Origin: Linyphia triangularis
Taxonomy: Eukaryota; Arthropoda; Arachnida; Araneae; Linyphiidae
DNA length: 64,000 nt
NCBI GenBank assembly: GCA_963978545.1
Contig: OZ021729.1
Span: 84,796,670 to 84,860,669, forward strand
Reading direction: 5' to 3'
The notes below the pieces were generated by a model. The model did no database searches, had not been told where the DNA came from, and saw nothing but the letters and a program-made list of their open reading frames with translations. This document shows, in pieces, positions 44,601-58,311 of this stretch. Position numbers and translations under genes: made by a program. The stretch's first letter is position 1, and each line of letters begins with the position of its first letter.

Positions 44601-47600
44601 CCTGCCTAGAAGCCGTCATTTCTGCCAATCCACAAAACTTGTTAATCATAAGAAAAGACAAGGGAGGATTAACCAATCCAACCAAACATGTAATAAAGAT
44701 TTGCGAAACTGCAGAAAGAAAGTTTCGAGAATTTCAAGCATGTGGGAATCTTTCTTCTAAGAAAGTTATGCAAAACATGACATCACACTGTCTTTTAGAC
44801 ATTGTATCACATTGCCCTTACTTATTTGATATGCTGATTTCCCATTCAATGGACCAATCCTCCTTAGAAGGACTCTACTAATGAAGTCCATTTTATTTGA
44901 ATACTTAAAAATTCGACTTTGTCATTATGGCAAAACAGTAACTGAAAAAATACAGGCGAGCAGAATCCGCAGCAAAAATACCAAAAATGTTTTATTTCAA
45001 GGGCAATAATGGTTAAAGTTCATTTCATATTTTATTTTGAATGGTATTTCATCATGTTAAATTGCTGAATGTTTCTAGTCTAGCATTTTACATCATAAGA
45101 AAATTATTAAAAGAATCGTAAAAAATTGAAAATCAATTAAATTTTCGCTTTGTCATAAATTAGTCTTTTTTTTTTAATTAAAACAAGTGTGTAACAAAAT
45201 TATTTTTATTAATACAGAAATTAAAATTATCTGTAATAATACAGTTATTTTATATTTTTCTGGAAATGTACGAATACTTAATTCTAGTAGTATGCAATTT
45301 TTTACATACATGTGTTTATTTACAGTATATGAATTTGATATAAATATTTCTATTAAGAAATATTATTTTAAATGTTTATGTCAAGTAAATGGCTTCATAT
45401 GGCTTGTCATGTTTATTAACAAATAGAACATATAAATAAATTATACAATTTAAATGAATATTTTCTATGAAATGCAATAAAAAAATTTTTTTATGCAACA
45501 AAATTATTTTTATTAATACAGAAATTAAAATTATCTGTAATAATACAGTTATTTTCTATTTTTCTGGAAATGTACGAATACTTAATTCAAGTATTACGCA
45601 ATTTTTTACATACGTGTGTTAATTTACAGTATATGAATTTGATATAAATATTTCTATTATTAAGAAATATTATTTTAAATGTTTATGGATAATTAAGTCA
45701 AGTAAATGGGTTAAATAAATATTTTCTATAAAATGCAATAAAAATTTCTTTGAATGAATATTTTCTGTGAAAAGCAATAAAAATGTCTTTTTATAAGAGT
45801 TTTATGTTTAATTTGTTAAATTAAAGTATGTATGGAAATAACTATTTACTAATTAAATGTAGTATCATTTAAAGTACTATCCAAAGTTGATTGAAGTCGT
45901 AAAAACATTACCCGCCAACATTTACATACCTGCCAACTTGTACGAATCATCCGTACAATGTACGGATTTTTACTATTTTGTACGGGTGTACGAACAGCTA
46001 AAAAAATCGTACGGATTTCACGGTACTTTTTTTTTTTTTTTTTTTTTTTTTAAATAAATTTTTTCAAGTCACCAACGAAACCGAAACGATTTTTCAAAGC
46101 TGCCGCGTCCGTCAAAATATTTATTCACACTCCAAGATTGCGCATATGTTCAGCACTAAAGCGCGTTGGCGAGGATGCATTGTTTTCTTTTCTGTTGCCT
46201 ACTAGATATGGCAAACCAAACCACTGCTTCGATTTTTCTGGCTTTACAGGTTAATAAAGAAGCAGAAAACCGAAAGTGCTTTAGTTTTTTAATTCTACTT
46301 TCTTTTGGACTGGACTCCAAAACGTAAATAATAGCACTAAACACGGCGCCGGGGATGCACTGTTTTCATTTGTGTTGCCAACGGGACCTGGCGAACCAAA
46401 CAACTATTGCTTTGCCTCAGACTTAAGAGATTAAAAAAGAATCTGAAAACCAAAAATGCTTTAGATTTTGGTTCTTCCTTCTGTTTGGACCGTACAATAA
46501 TGTTGCGCGTATATAATAAAAGCACTTAAGCGCGGCGCCGGAAATTCATTGTTTTCATCTGTGTTGCCGACGGGATTTGGCGAACCAAGCAATTGTTTCG
46601 TTGTCTCGAACTTTAGAGATTAATAAAGTAGAAAACTGAAAGTGCTTTAGTTTTTTTTTTATTCTTCTTTTGGACCGTACTCCAACGCTGCGCACTAAAT
46701 CGCGACGCCGCCGTTTTCAATTGTTTTGGCGGCACTCACCGAACGACTGTTTCGTTTTCTCGGACTTTAGAGATTAAAGCACTTTCGGTTTTCAGCTTCT
46801 TTGTTAGTCTTAATTATTTATTTTAAAATATCCAAGTTAAACAATCCTGGTGTAAAATTCCAGAAAATATCAAGTTTTTTTGGAGTTTACTTCAAACCAA
46901 GCGGTTTACTTCTAATCATCAGAAATTCAAACAAAGAAACAAATTTTGCATTCTGCTCTATCTATGCATCTGATATTAAGATTTCTCATGGAGGATTTAC
47001 TGATGTCGAAGTTCATATCAATTCTAAAAAGCACAGTGACAACATCAAATGTAATAATACGAATTCGAAAGCCTGCATAATTGATATTTGTGCGTGTGAT
47101 TAAACACTTTGAATACCACCAACTCATTGTATGTTTCACTAGAGTTTTTGTGTCATAAAGCATGTTTTATTTAGGTGTAATGTAGACTAAATCTTAAACC
47201 TCATCAGAGATTTCATCGTAAAGTTTAAATTTGATTTATTTTTAAATCCAAGTTTTTTATTTTATAATTTCCATTTTGTGCTAAAATGTAACAATTTGTT
47301 ATATTTGAGAGCAATTTAATACTATGCAATTTTTTTTTTTTTTTTTTTTTTGCATTTGTAATAGAATTTATATTATTTCTATATTACATTCATAAATATT
47401 GTCGCTATTTGACTTTCCATGAGTCATAGGAATGCAAATATTTGTTCCGTAAAAATTGTACTAATTTGAAAATGCCAATGTTGGCAGGTATGCATTTAAG
47501 AATACAAATTATTTTAATGAATATTTAAAGAACAGGAACATTTTAAAGGTTTTCAAATACATACAAAATAGCCAAAAACACTAAGTTAATGGCTATTTAA

Positions 47601-50600
47601 AAAAAATCACAAATTTATTTTTTGAAGTTTAGTTACACATTTTCTTCAGATTTATGTCTCAATCATTGCTATAAATTTAAAGGACAAATCTTAAGAAGTA
47701 ATTTGGCATTTGTTTTATTCAAATATCTTCATTAGTTTAGAAGTTATGAGGGAAAAGTGCAACTAGGGGCTTACCTTATGGCGGCTATCTTTGATCCGCC
47801 GTTTTGAATGAAGTGTACCTCTGACTGATGACGACTTTTGATATTTTATTTCTAATGACATTTAGAAGCTATCCTTCAAAATTTAGCTAGTTTAGAATTA
47901 TTCCTGTAAAAAAACTTTATTTCCTGGGCTAATACGGGTCAAAATAAATTTAATAAAAATATTCCCTATTCAAATGATAATTCTAACAATTTTACTTGAC
48001 ATTTTTCTGCTTGTTAAGACAAAATAGTACATTTTAAAAAGCCTAATAACGAAACTTTTAAAGAAGTTATAAATTGCGTAAATTAAGGATACGAAATCGC
48101 CAAATAGCAGCGAACAAAGATATCCCGCCAAATATAGCTGCTCTTTGACGGCAGTCAAGTGGTGCAGTCCTTGCACCAGGTCGGGGAGAAATTTCAATGG
48201 GACTGATCTCTCTACCTACTATTCCTGCTCTAAGGTAATAACAGTATGAATTGATATTAATATAATATGTTTCTTGACTTTCCCATCCCTCAGTTGTAGG
48301 TTGGTTGGTTGTTTTCAGATTACCTGTCGCTGTCAGCAACACGAGGGCCATAATGCGCCGAAGCATTCGTCATTAGACAAGCCAACATTCATTTACAAAC
48401 ACCCATGCCAAACAAGGGACTCGGAACCCGCAACCTCGCGGTCTAGAAGCTAGCACGCTAACCACTATACCGTTTGGTCGGCCCCTCAGTTGTAGGAAGT
48501 AAGGCGATTGATCAAAATGTTTTAATATCATATCGAACTAAAACAACCCGCTTTCTAAATGAAACTAGGGGTGTGGAACATCGAACAACTTTTAATTATA
48601 CACTATAATATTGGTCATTGCATTCAAATGTATGCTGTTATTTACCGTTTTCATATTTTCGCACTCATTTAAATAAAAATGGCCGCTTTGGCGATATTTT
48701 TGGCGATAATTTTTACATGGGCAAAAAAAAGGGGGGGGGGGGGAAATGACTAAATTGGCGATGCTAAACATTACACATCGTACTTTCATGAGCGTCGAAA
48801 TAAAAATGGACTACATCGGTTTACCATCAAATTTACAATCAATTTTGCAAACCCGGTGTCCTATAAATTTTCCTCACTCCACATACTCTTTCTATCGCAG
48901 TTAGGGATTCATTCATTTCAAAGTTAGGGATTCCTTTTAGCGCGATTAAGTGTGTGACTTAGCGTTTTGCATCAATCTGAATTTCTTACAGAATAAAGAG
49001 AAACGTTAGCCGATTATACGAACCCACTGGTCTGCCAAGGCAAAAATTGCCGAAACTATTCAAAAATCGACTTTGAATAAATTTAGCGAAATTCAATCGC
49101 CGAATATGACATAACTTGCTAAGTAATGAACAAATCTTTTTTTATGTGGTAATCCACTGCGCTTCAATTTTCAATAAAGAAGAGTGCAGACGATATTTAT
49201 TCTTTTTCGAAAAATACTTCCATCTTTTAAAAGTCAGCTAAGTTGGCAATATACATATTACATCACTGATGACGTAATATGTAATATTGCCAACTTAGCT
49301 GACTTTTAAAAGATGGAAGATCTTGGCGCCAGGAACGACAAATCATCTGCAACCCTCTTAATTGAATAATAAAGAGTGGAGGGTTACCAGATAGAATAAA
49401 AAAAAGAATGTTCCATTTTTTGGCAGGTTATGACATATTTGGCGATCGGCATTCAAAATCGATTTCTTAACAGTTTCGACCACTTTTGCCCTGGCAGACC
49501 AGTGAATCCATATGATCTGCTCACATTTCTCCACATTCTAATTAAAAAATTCAGAATGATGTTCGAGTATTCAGTCGCCTGTCAGAAAGACCCTTTCTAT
49601 GCAGTCAAGTAGTGAGTGAGTGAGTGTTCTTACGTCGTGCAGTGGGAACGCCGCCGCATACGCCCCCTCCTCGGTGAGTCTGTCGATGCCGATCTGTGCC
49701 CTCTTCCTCTTTCCGTAGGCGGCAGTCTGAAGAATGGCATTCACGATGCGAATGCGCTGGGAGCGACTGAAGTAGTCCTCCCGGTTGTCACTGCCCAGAA
49801 ACCTGATCAATAAAAAACATTCATAAAATCACTTGGATTTTTTTGTATGCATGGTGATCCAAAATATCAAAACATAATCGGGATATACTGCGGTTAGTCG
49901 AGAGGTGGTGGCTCAAGGTCACTCCATCCCTCTTCCTATCCATGAAATCATATTCTATTAAATGCAAGTTAAAGAAACTTTTTCACTAGCAGTTCAGGTT
50001 TGTTGGTTGTTTTCAGATTATCTGGCGCCGTCAGCAACACGAGGGCTATAATGCGCCGAAACTTTCATCATTAGACAAGCCAACATACATTTACAAACAC
50101 TCATGCCTAACACGGGACTCGAACGAACCTCGCGGTCTAGCGGCTAGCAAGCTAACCACTATACTTTAGCAGTTCAGGAATATGCATTTTCAATTTAACC
50201 ACTTCGTGGAGAAGCGGTCAGATCAGCATGAACTGATAAGGTGAAAAATGGAGTTAACTAAACCAAATTTTTTTTTATGTTGCCTTGGTTACGGAGCTTC
50301 GTTGGAGCAGAAAACTTATCCATTACTCGTCAGTACTAAAGTAACAGAGAACAATTTTTTTGACACACATACCTAACACCATATTATCTAAAATATTGAA
50401 TTTTAATACATGGAATATATGGAGACTATGGAGTACATAGAGATATAGAGTATATGGTGACAAATAACATTTCTGCACTGTGATTGGAAGTAATTAACGA
50501 AAGTAAAAAAAAAAATTATGAGATTCTTTCATAATTCTCTTTCAATAATTTAAATTATGATCTGAAAATAACTTCAGTTATAACTGCACTCATCCAGTAA

Positions 50601-53600
50601 TAATTACCGAATATAAATCAATCGTCATCACTTCTTAATTAAATGACTTTCTATTTTTCTTTTTATCCAAGCGAACCTTCCTTACTTTTGAAACAATACT
50701 TCGGCACAGGGAGGTAGGGATCACTCGGCGTGTGACACCACTTACTTGTCGAGTTTGGACTTCTTGAATGCGCACGTGTAGTAGTCGAGCGGTTTGTTCG
50801 GAACGTCCTCATGCATCACGTTCGGGATTCGCATCACGCGCAAGATGTGCTCGGACCAGTTGTGACTCGGGTTGGGATGGGCCTGAAAACAAGAAGAAAA
50901 AAAACATAATGCAACACATAAAAGCAAATGTTTTAATACAAATGCTTTGTATACATCGCCGCTTTTTATAGTCATTAACACAGTGCCGCTTCTGTTGTCC
51001 GCGTGTGCTTGGTGTTAGCTAATAATTTTAAATATTAACATCTCTACGCCGATATATGCGGAAAACTGTTTTTCAAAATTCATTAATCGAAAACGAATTT
51101 TAATTTAAGCACTCGCATCCAAATATCTTTTATTTATTCTGATTAAAATGAATTTATTATTTATTTATTAAAATAATTTTGGCAACGGGGAAGAGTTTTT
51201 TTTTTTTTTTCAATGATCGGTTAAATGCTATCTAAGCGCGATTGGATTATGGCCAAGTTGGTTAATTAGTATTCCGTAAAAGCGACTTTTTACTGACAGT
51301 GACAAAATTTGATAGAATGCATTGTCATCGACATCGAATCTACTATTTTCTAGGTTTCAGACCGATTGGATGACGGCCAGGGAGATAATTAGGCCACCGC
51401 AGATTTACTCGCCATCGACATATACCACCCACACACCAAAATCGAAGTTAATATAAGGGATTTAAAAATGAAAGCAGTCTACTACACTACTTTTGACCAC
51501 ACTCTGTTTGTAGTAATTTTTAATTTTAGTGGGTAGCTCGTCAACCGAAGGCGGCTTTGCGGCCTGTTCAAGAGGCCCGCGACTGAATCAAAGTGCAGCA
51601 GACATTTAACAGGTATGTCTTGAAACTCCTTAGGTTTAAGCATCCTTCTGTCGGTTGCAATATGCTGACCCCAGAATTCGAGCACAATGTCATAAAACAT
51701 AATAAACACATAATTAAGTTCATTTAAAGAACTACCATGTGATGAACATATTTATAAGGGGTGTCAAAAGAAGTTTACACACACACACACACACACAGTA
51801 CCTGACATACAAATATAGGAGTTGGGGGTGAGGCAGCAAAATAACCTGTGCAGAAACAGATCGATTGGTATTTTTTTTTTCAATAACAAAATTAAATATA
51901 AAAGTATTTGCGCAGTGACATTTAAAATTTGTAGAAATAAGATTTACTATTGTTTTTCTAGTTTCTTTCTTTTAATTTCCAACTCGATGATCGTGATATA
52001 CCAGCGCCTTCTTATCCTATAGAGGAGGCAATGGATAGACTCGCAGCCTTTCTTTAGCCTATTCATAATTCAGTTAATATACAAATACTGTATTCTGCAG
52101 CTTATAAGATGACTTAAATAATGCATCGACAATTCGAGACTATTTTAGAGTATGTACTAAGTAGTTCGTACACTAGTATTTCTACTAACAACTGAATAAC
52201 AACTCAAGGACCTGACGGAATGTTGTTTTGTACAGATTACATGTTGTTACTATCTGCATCGATGGTTGTTACAGCAGAATGCTAAGTTTATTTAAATAAC
52301 AGTTTATCCCCACGACAAATCGTGAATTTCCCGAGAGAAGGCACAAAAAGTCGCATGTAAGCTATGAAGCATGTCATATTGGTAAGTTAGAATCTAGGAA
52401 TGATTTTTTTTTTCCTTCTGAAATTTAACTCTTTGTGCCTTGTCGTTAAACCTTAACGTGAAGAATTGTCATTTACCTTTATATTGTTATTAGTAAAAGC
52501 TGCTATGGTTTAGGATTTGGATTTGACTCTTCGGTGTGGTTTCGATGATGATATACCGTCAGCCTCAGTTTGTTGTGTAGTTGATTAAAGTATTGCTATA
52601 CATTGTGATAGGCTTACCTGAGCTCGTCACTGAATACACTACAACGATGTGTAAAAATCTTTTACTACTCCCTGATTGGCTGACTGGAACGATGTGTGGC
52701 TCATTCGTTAAAACTCTTATGGTACTCGTGGTAAGAAAAGTAAAATATTAGTTGAAATTTAAACTTAAAAGCGAATATTTTCTGTTTGTTATCAACATAT
52801 ATTTAAGTTTGATACAAAATTATGTGAGCAGGCTATCAATATTGTTATAAAAGTTGAGATTTGTACGGAACTATATCTTGACGCGGAGGGATACATCCTA
52901 CAGCGTATACTCAAGGGTCAAGTAATGTTGCCTCGATGTATAGGGCATAACATTTGAGAGTTCCTTCTCTTTAATGGACCAATGAAATTTTACTCGGGAT
53001 TTTTGTTTTTAAGCAGGAAATGGCCTACTTGTAAAGGAGCTCTCATGCACAAGTGTTCTGCGTATTGCACCAGGACTGGCCATGGGGCAGACAACTTGAT
53101 GAAATGAATCACATTGTTCGAACTTTCCACTGCTTCCTGCAACAAAGTGAGAAAAAGATCAGCTTATTTCAACTATACTACAGAGAAGACAAAAAAAAAT
53201 TCAGAATCTTATTGTAATTTGAGTTTTAAGATAAAGGTGTATTGTTATGCATTCCTTGTGGCTATGTGTATTAGTTTAAGATTTGTTATAATGCTATGTA
53301 GAAAAAAAAAATATCAAGGGCCGTCTACTAGGTTTTTTTTTTTTTTTATAACTCTGATAATACTTCAATTAGAAATATACGAGTGATAAATAGCACAGGC
53401 CTGCAAACAAAAAAGTGTTTAAAAACCAATAGCTGATACTGATAGATTTTTGGACGCTGATTTCAGGAAAAATAGTAAAAAAAAAAAATTCCTTGAAGCA
53501 CCATTTTTCAAAAAATTGAAAAATTTTGAGTTTTGTAGCCACCATTCGATTGTGTTGATTAAAGAAGGGGATAAGCTCAATAAATTGCAAACACTATGAC

Positions 53601-54813
53601 TCAAATTTTGCAGGCCTGTGTAGAGTATGTTTGCTGATTATCTCGATATTACATACCCAATTTGGAGTTTTTACACATTTTTTTCTTATTGTGATAACGA
53701 AACGTCAGAACGCAAAGAAATCCCTAGGTTTTGGTTGGTTGTTTTCACATTATCTGGCGCCGTCAGCAACACGAGAGCTATAATGAGCCGAAACATTCGT
53801 CATTAGACAAGCCAACATACATTTACAAACACCCATGTCTTACACGGGACTCGGAACCTGCAACCTCGCGGTCTAAAAGCTAGCACGCTAACAACTATAC
53901 CGTTTGTTGGCCCCCTAGGTTTTGGAAAACTTATTATGCATTCATATTATATGAAATTTTGGCTACGTTTTTTCTCAAATGTAACATGTATGAGATTTAA
54001 CGTAGTGGATATAAAGATTATTAATTGTAGAATCTAAGGTGAAACATGAAATAATAGAAGGGTATTACCATTGGATCTTTAGAAGTTCTATTAAATTTTT
54101 TTAATGTAAAAAGGGCTTTAATGGCGTAACTAATATATATGCAAATAACAAATTTTAATGCAGCAAAAAGATAGTTTCCTCTTTTTCATGCACCAATTTT
54201 TTAAAAAAAAGTCAATATTTGTTAAAATGCTACATACCATACATTTCTAACAGAAACAATGATGAACTAAGTATTGGTTGTTTGTAAGATTTCGAAACTT
54301 GAACAGCATGACGATTATTGTTGTAATTCCACATGGGAATTCATTATGGTCCGAAAGGCAATTGCTAGTTTAGGAACCCCATCGAACATCATTATTATGA
54401 ATTTTTTATACAATTTGGAGAATGTCTAGAATATTGTGTGAATATTATAGCTGTCGTGGCAAAAATAGTCGAAATTTAAAAAATTGGCTTGGAATGAGTT
54501 AAACTAAATCCAGTTGCCAAATATGTCATAACTTTCCGAATAATGAGCGTTTCCTTTTTTTTTTTTTATGTGGTAACTCACTGCTCTTTAATTTTGAAGG
54601 AGAAAGGATGCAAACGATTTCAGATGGGAGGTGAAAAATGCTAGCATGTTTTAAAAGTGAGCCAAGTTGATAATAAATATTACGTAACTGGTGATGTAAT
54701 ATTCATCGCCAACTTGGCTCACTTTTAAAACATGCTAGTATTTTTGGCAAATAGGGGAAATCGTCTGCATCCTTTCTCATTGAAAACTTAAAAGCGGTGG
54801 GTTACCATACATA

Positions 54814-54853
<40 letters not shown>

Positions 54854-57800
54854 TTCATTATGTTGTAGATTCATTATCTGTTTACGAGATGGCGATATGT
54901 GAGAGTTTAGGGTTTAAAAATTGCCAACTCTCTCTGTTCGGAATAATTTTAGTATATTTTTAGAATAACTAAATTATGATTTCTTCCCGTAACGTTAAAT
55001 GAGCATTGCTGTCATACAACACATTACTTGGCAAGTTATGACATAGTTGGCAGTCGGATTTACTTCAACTCGTCCAAAGTCGATTTTTGAATAGTTTTAA
55101 CATTTTTGCCCAGTCAAAAATTCATAATTACTAGCATTTCTCCACATTATGTGGAAAAATTCAAAATGATGTTCTTTATAAGGAAGTCCTATAGTAAGGA
55201 TCATTCCCTACAATCGCTATGTTCCAATCTTCTAGCCCAGTGCATTTAGAAACTACTTTCTATAACCACCTTGACATTTGGTGAGTAGGTACGATCACTC
55301 AATGAAATGAAATAAATTAAAAACTCGAAAGTTGTGTCCATTATATATTATTTCATATTTGAAATCTTTGCGTCAATGCAAATGCAGTGGCTGCACCTAG
55401 TTTTGTCTGTATTGCTATTTTAATTTATAATAGACTACCTGAATACCTGTGCTTTGCTACAAAATTTTAGCATGTGCAATATTTTAGCGAGCTGTGAGGC
55501 CTCGCGTTGCGGAAATCCGTCGTTGGTGTATAGGTCCCTGTTTTTGGCGCTTCGCTCGCAGGAAGGTTCATCGATACGCAAAATCGAGCTCGCTTCGTTC
55601 GTAGTAAAGTTCATTGACACATAAGTACAGGCCTACTTCACTCGTTGAAAGGTTCATTACTATGCAAGAATAGGCTCGATTCTCTCGCTGAAAGGTTCAT
55701 TGTTGCGTAAGCATAAGCTCGCTTCACTCACTAAAATCTATAATTGCTACGTAAGGCCTTAACCTGTTCAGGACCGGCGAAAGGAGAAAGAAGCGCTTCC
55801 CCAGGCCCGCGCGCTCAAAGAGACTACGCACGCACGGGACCGGGCATTTTTCCCGGTTAAGCATTTTGCCCCTTTAAATTCAAATAAAACGTTCCAATCT
55901 GAAATCACGTCTGTGTGATGATGGGCCGGCTGGCACGGAAACACTGATCACAAATACGATATCGCGGGCCGTGAGGGAAGAATCGTCTGATCACATATAC
56001 GCGATCACGGTCCTGAACAGGTTAATATTAGAAGCCTCTCCCTGTCGACACACATACACACACAAATCCCCGTTAATACAGTAATACAACACGCCCAAGG
56101 CTGTAGCCAGGATTTTTTTTCGGGGGGGGGGGGGTTAAGGTGGAAGATTTAAGTTGCAGTTTTGCAACCACTCAAAGCAGATTTTTTTCATTTTTGATTT
56201 TATCTCATTAAGCAAGAGACTCAAATTCATATTGCATTGATGACCGGTATAATAATTATTCAGGTCATCGATGTAATATGAGTTTAAGTCTCTCGATTTA
56301 AAATTATTAATGCAAATACATACAACAATGAAAATATCTTTGAAGACCATGAATTTAAGTCATCTTTTTTAACTGACATCTCAAGAAATTGACAAAGATA
56401 TTCAGAGACCAGGTTGTAGTTATCAATCTGAAGTACTTCAAATAAATAAAGTCGACTATCCAAACTCTAGAAGAGGTTCGTCCATTCTTTATAACTGGAA
56501 ATCCGAAATCAAAGAAAGGAAGACATCAAAAATATAAAGATACCCATTAAAAATACATTCGAAAAAGGCCATTAAGAAGGAAATAAAACAATGCCATAAA
56601 AAGTCTTAAAAGTTTCATTTTCAAATATTACTGTTTACTCATTTTGTTTATATTTTTACAATTGTAATTTTATGATAAGTATTTTTTATATAAACTGATA
56701 ACTTTTTGTTACATTTAAGCTTGCATTACATCATCTTGCAAAATTAAGTAATTTATTAATTAAAAAGTTCCATTTGTACCGTTAAGTTCAGTTCATGGGC
56801 ACATATAAAATGTTTCTTTTTTAATTACATGAATTAAAAATTATGATCTTAAAAAAATTATGAGTTGAGTTATATTCAGGTGAATTAACTTTTCCATTTA
56901 AGTAGAAAGAAAAAAAACTGTAAAAGTGAACCACTGTGCTCCCATCTACAACAGGATACGCCGAGAAGTTTTTGAAAAGTTTTCTACAACTTTTTTGGGG
57001 CAAACAGGAATGTCTCGAAATGTGCTTAACAGCTTAACTAACTTTTGCACAACTTCGTTTAGAAGGCATAAAATTAAATAATGATGTTTGCTTACTTCTT
57101 TTCATTGTAACGATTGCGAATAATAAATGTTATGATAAATGCTTTCACCAAGCTGAAAAATATCAATCATTGAAAGTTCAGGCTCAGTTCACTTCTTTTC
57201 GGAACGCTTCTTTCTAACCAGATTAAAAACAAAAAATAAGTTTTTCTATGTGACGTCATAGTTAACTTTTTTTTTTTATGGTTTTGCAACTTTGGTGGTC
57301 GTCATTGCAAGTTTGTTTGTTTTCTTGGATTCAAGAAGGAAAAAAAAGAGAAAAGTAAAGAAGGGGAAGTGGTGAAGCAAGATTTTACACAATTTCGGGG
57401 GGGGGGGGTTTGTCCCGGGGTCCCCCCCCTCCCTACGGCCCTGAACACGCCTTTAAGATTATTTTAACACGTGTTTGTGGAAAGCAAAATTAGAAGGCCG
57501 AAACTACTTATGTTGAAACGTTCAGAGCTGTAGGCCTATTAGAAGTCGCTTATTGTGAAAATATTAATTAAAAAAATTAATCAAAAAACCAATTAAACTT
57601 TTAACATTGTTTTTGTCAATAGTCCAATTAGAATGCCAAAACTACTTGTGTTGAAAATTTCAGAACTGTAGTCTAAGTTGAAATCGTTTTGCAAAATATT
57701 AGTTATTTAAAAAAATTAATTAAAAAAGAACTAAATAAAAAATTGAAATTATGTTTATCAAAAGTCTAATTAGAAGGCCAAAACTACTTATGTTGAAAAT

Positions 57801-58259
57801 TTCGGAACTGTAGCCTTATTAGAAATCGTTCTGTAAAATATTTATTAATTAATTAATTAAAAGAAATTAATTAAAAAAGAACTAAATAAAAAAATTAAAT
57901 TTTGTTTTTTAAAAGTCTAATTAGGAGGCCACTACTACTTATATTGAAAATTTCAGAGCTGTAGCCCTATTTTAAATCGTTTTGTAAAATATTTATAAAT
58001 TAATTAAAAAAAATTAACAACAAATTTAAAATTCTGTTTATTAATAGTTCAATAAGAAAGCCAAAATTACTTATGTTGAAAATTTCAGAGCAGTAGCCCT
58101 ATTAGAAACCGTTTTGTAAAATATTTATTAATTGATTAAAAAAATTAATTAAAAAAAAAACTAACAAAAAATTTAAAATTCTGTTTTTCAAGAGTTCATT
58201 AGGAAGGTTAAAATTACTTACGTTAAAAATTTCAGAGCTGTATCTCTATTTAAAGTCCT

Positions 58260-58311
<52 letters not shown>

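Larger units (their letters stand above)
45925..47492 (+). mobile_element. hAT-like element nested in the P element
   Basis: Ends CATACCTGCCAAC and GTTGGCAGGTATG, flanked by CATTTA on both sides (6 exact bases; an 8-base duplication would be imperfect). Contains four 180-base tandem units and a zinc-finger remnant. A T-run lies near 46028 and another near 47331. Confidence 0.75.
40489..48234 (+). mobile_element. P-family DNA transposon with THAP transposase
   Basis: Inverted ends CTTAGAGCAGGAATAGT-GG at 40489 and its inverse ending TATTCCTGCTCTAAG at 48234, 26 of about 28 bases matching. It encloses a four-exon transposase (40670-44881), a SINE in intron 2, a 3' direct duplication and a hAT-like element. 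Without the hAT it would be about 6.2 kb. Flanking 8-mers GTTAAACG and GTAATAAC match poorly, so the duplication is decayed or the ends are a few bases off. Confidence 0.8.
38881..49633 (-). other. Largest intron, between exons 4 and 5
   Basis: 10.7 kb. Holds two SINEs, a further tRNA-like SINE, the P-like transposon with its own insertions, and MITE-5 copy b. 39245-40265 is mostly unassigned; it has inverted ACATCACAGTTA motifs near 39276 and 39535. Confidence 0.7.
50883..53028 (-). other. Intron between exons 2 and 3
   Basis: Holds repeat H3 (50987-51468), an (AC)n run near 51776, and MITE-2 copy e. 51800-52590 is unremarkable. Confidence 0.65.
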
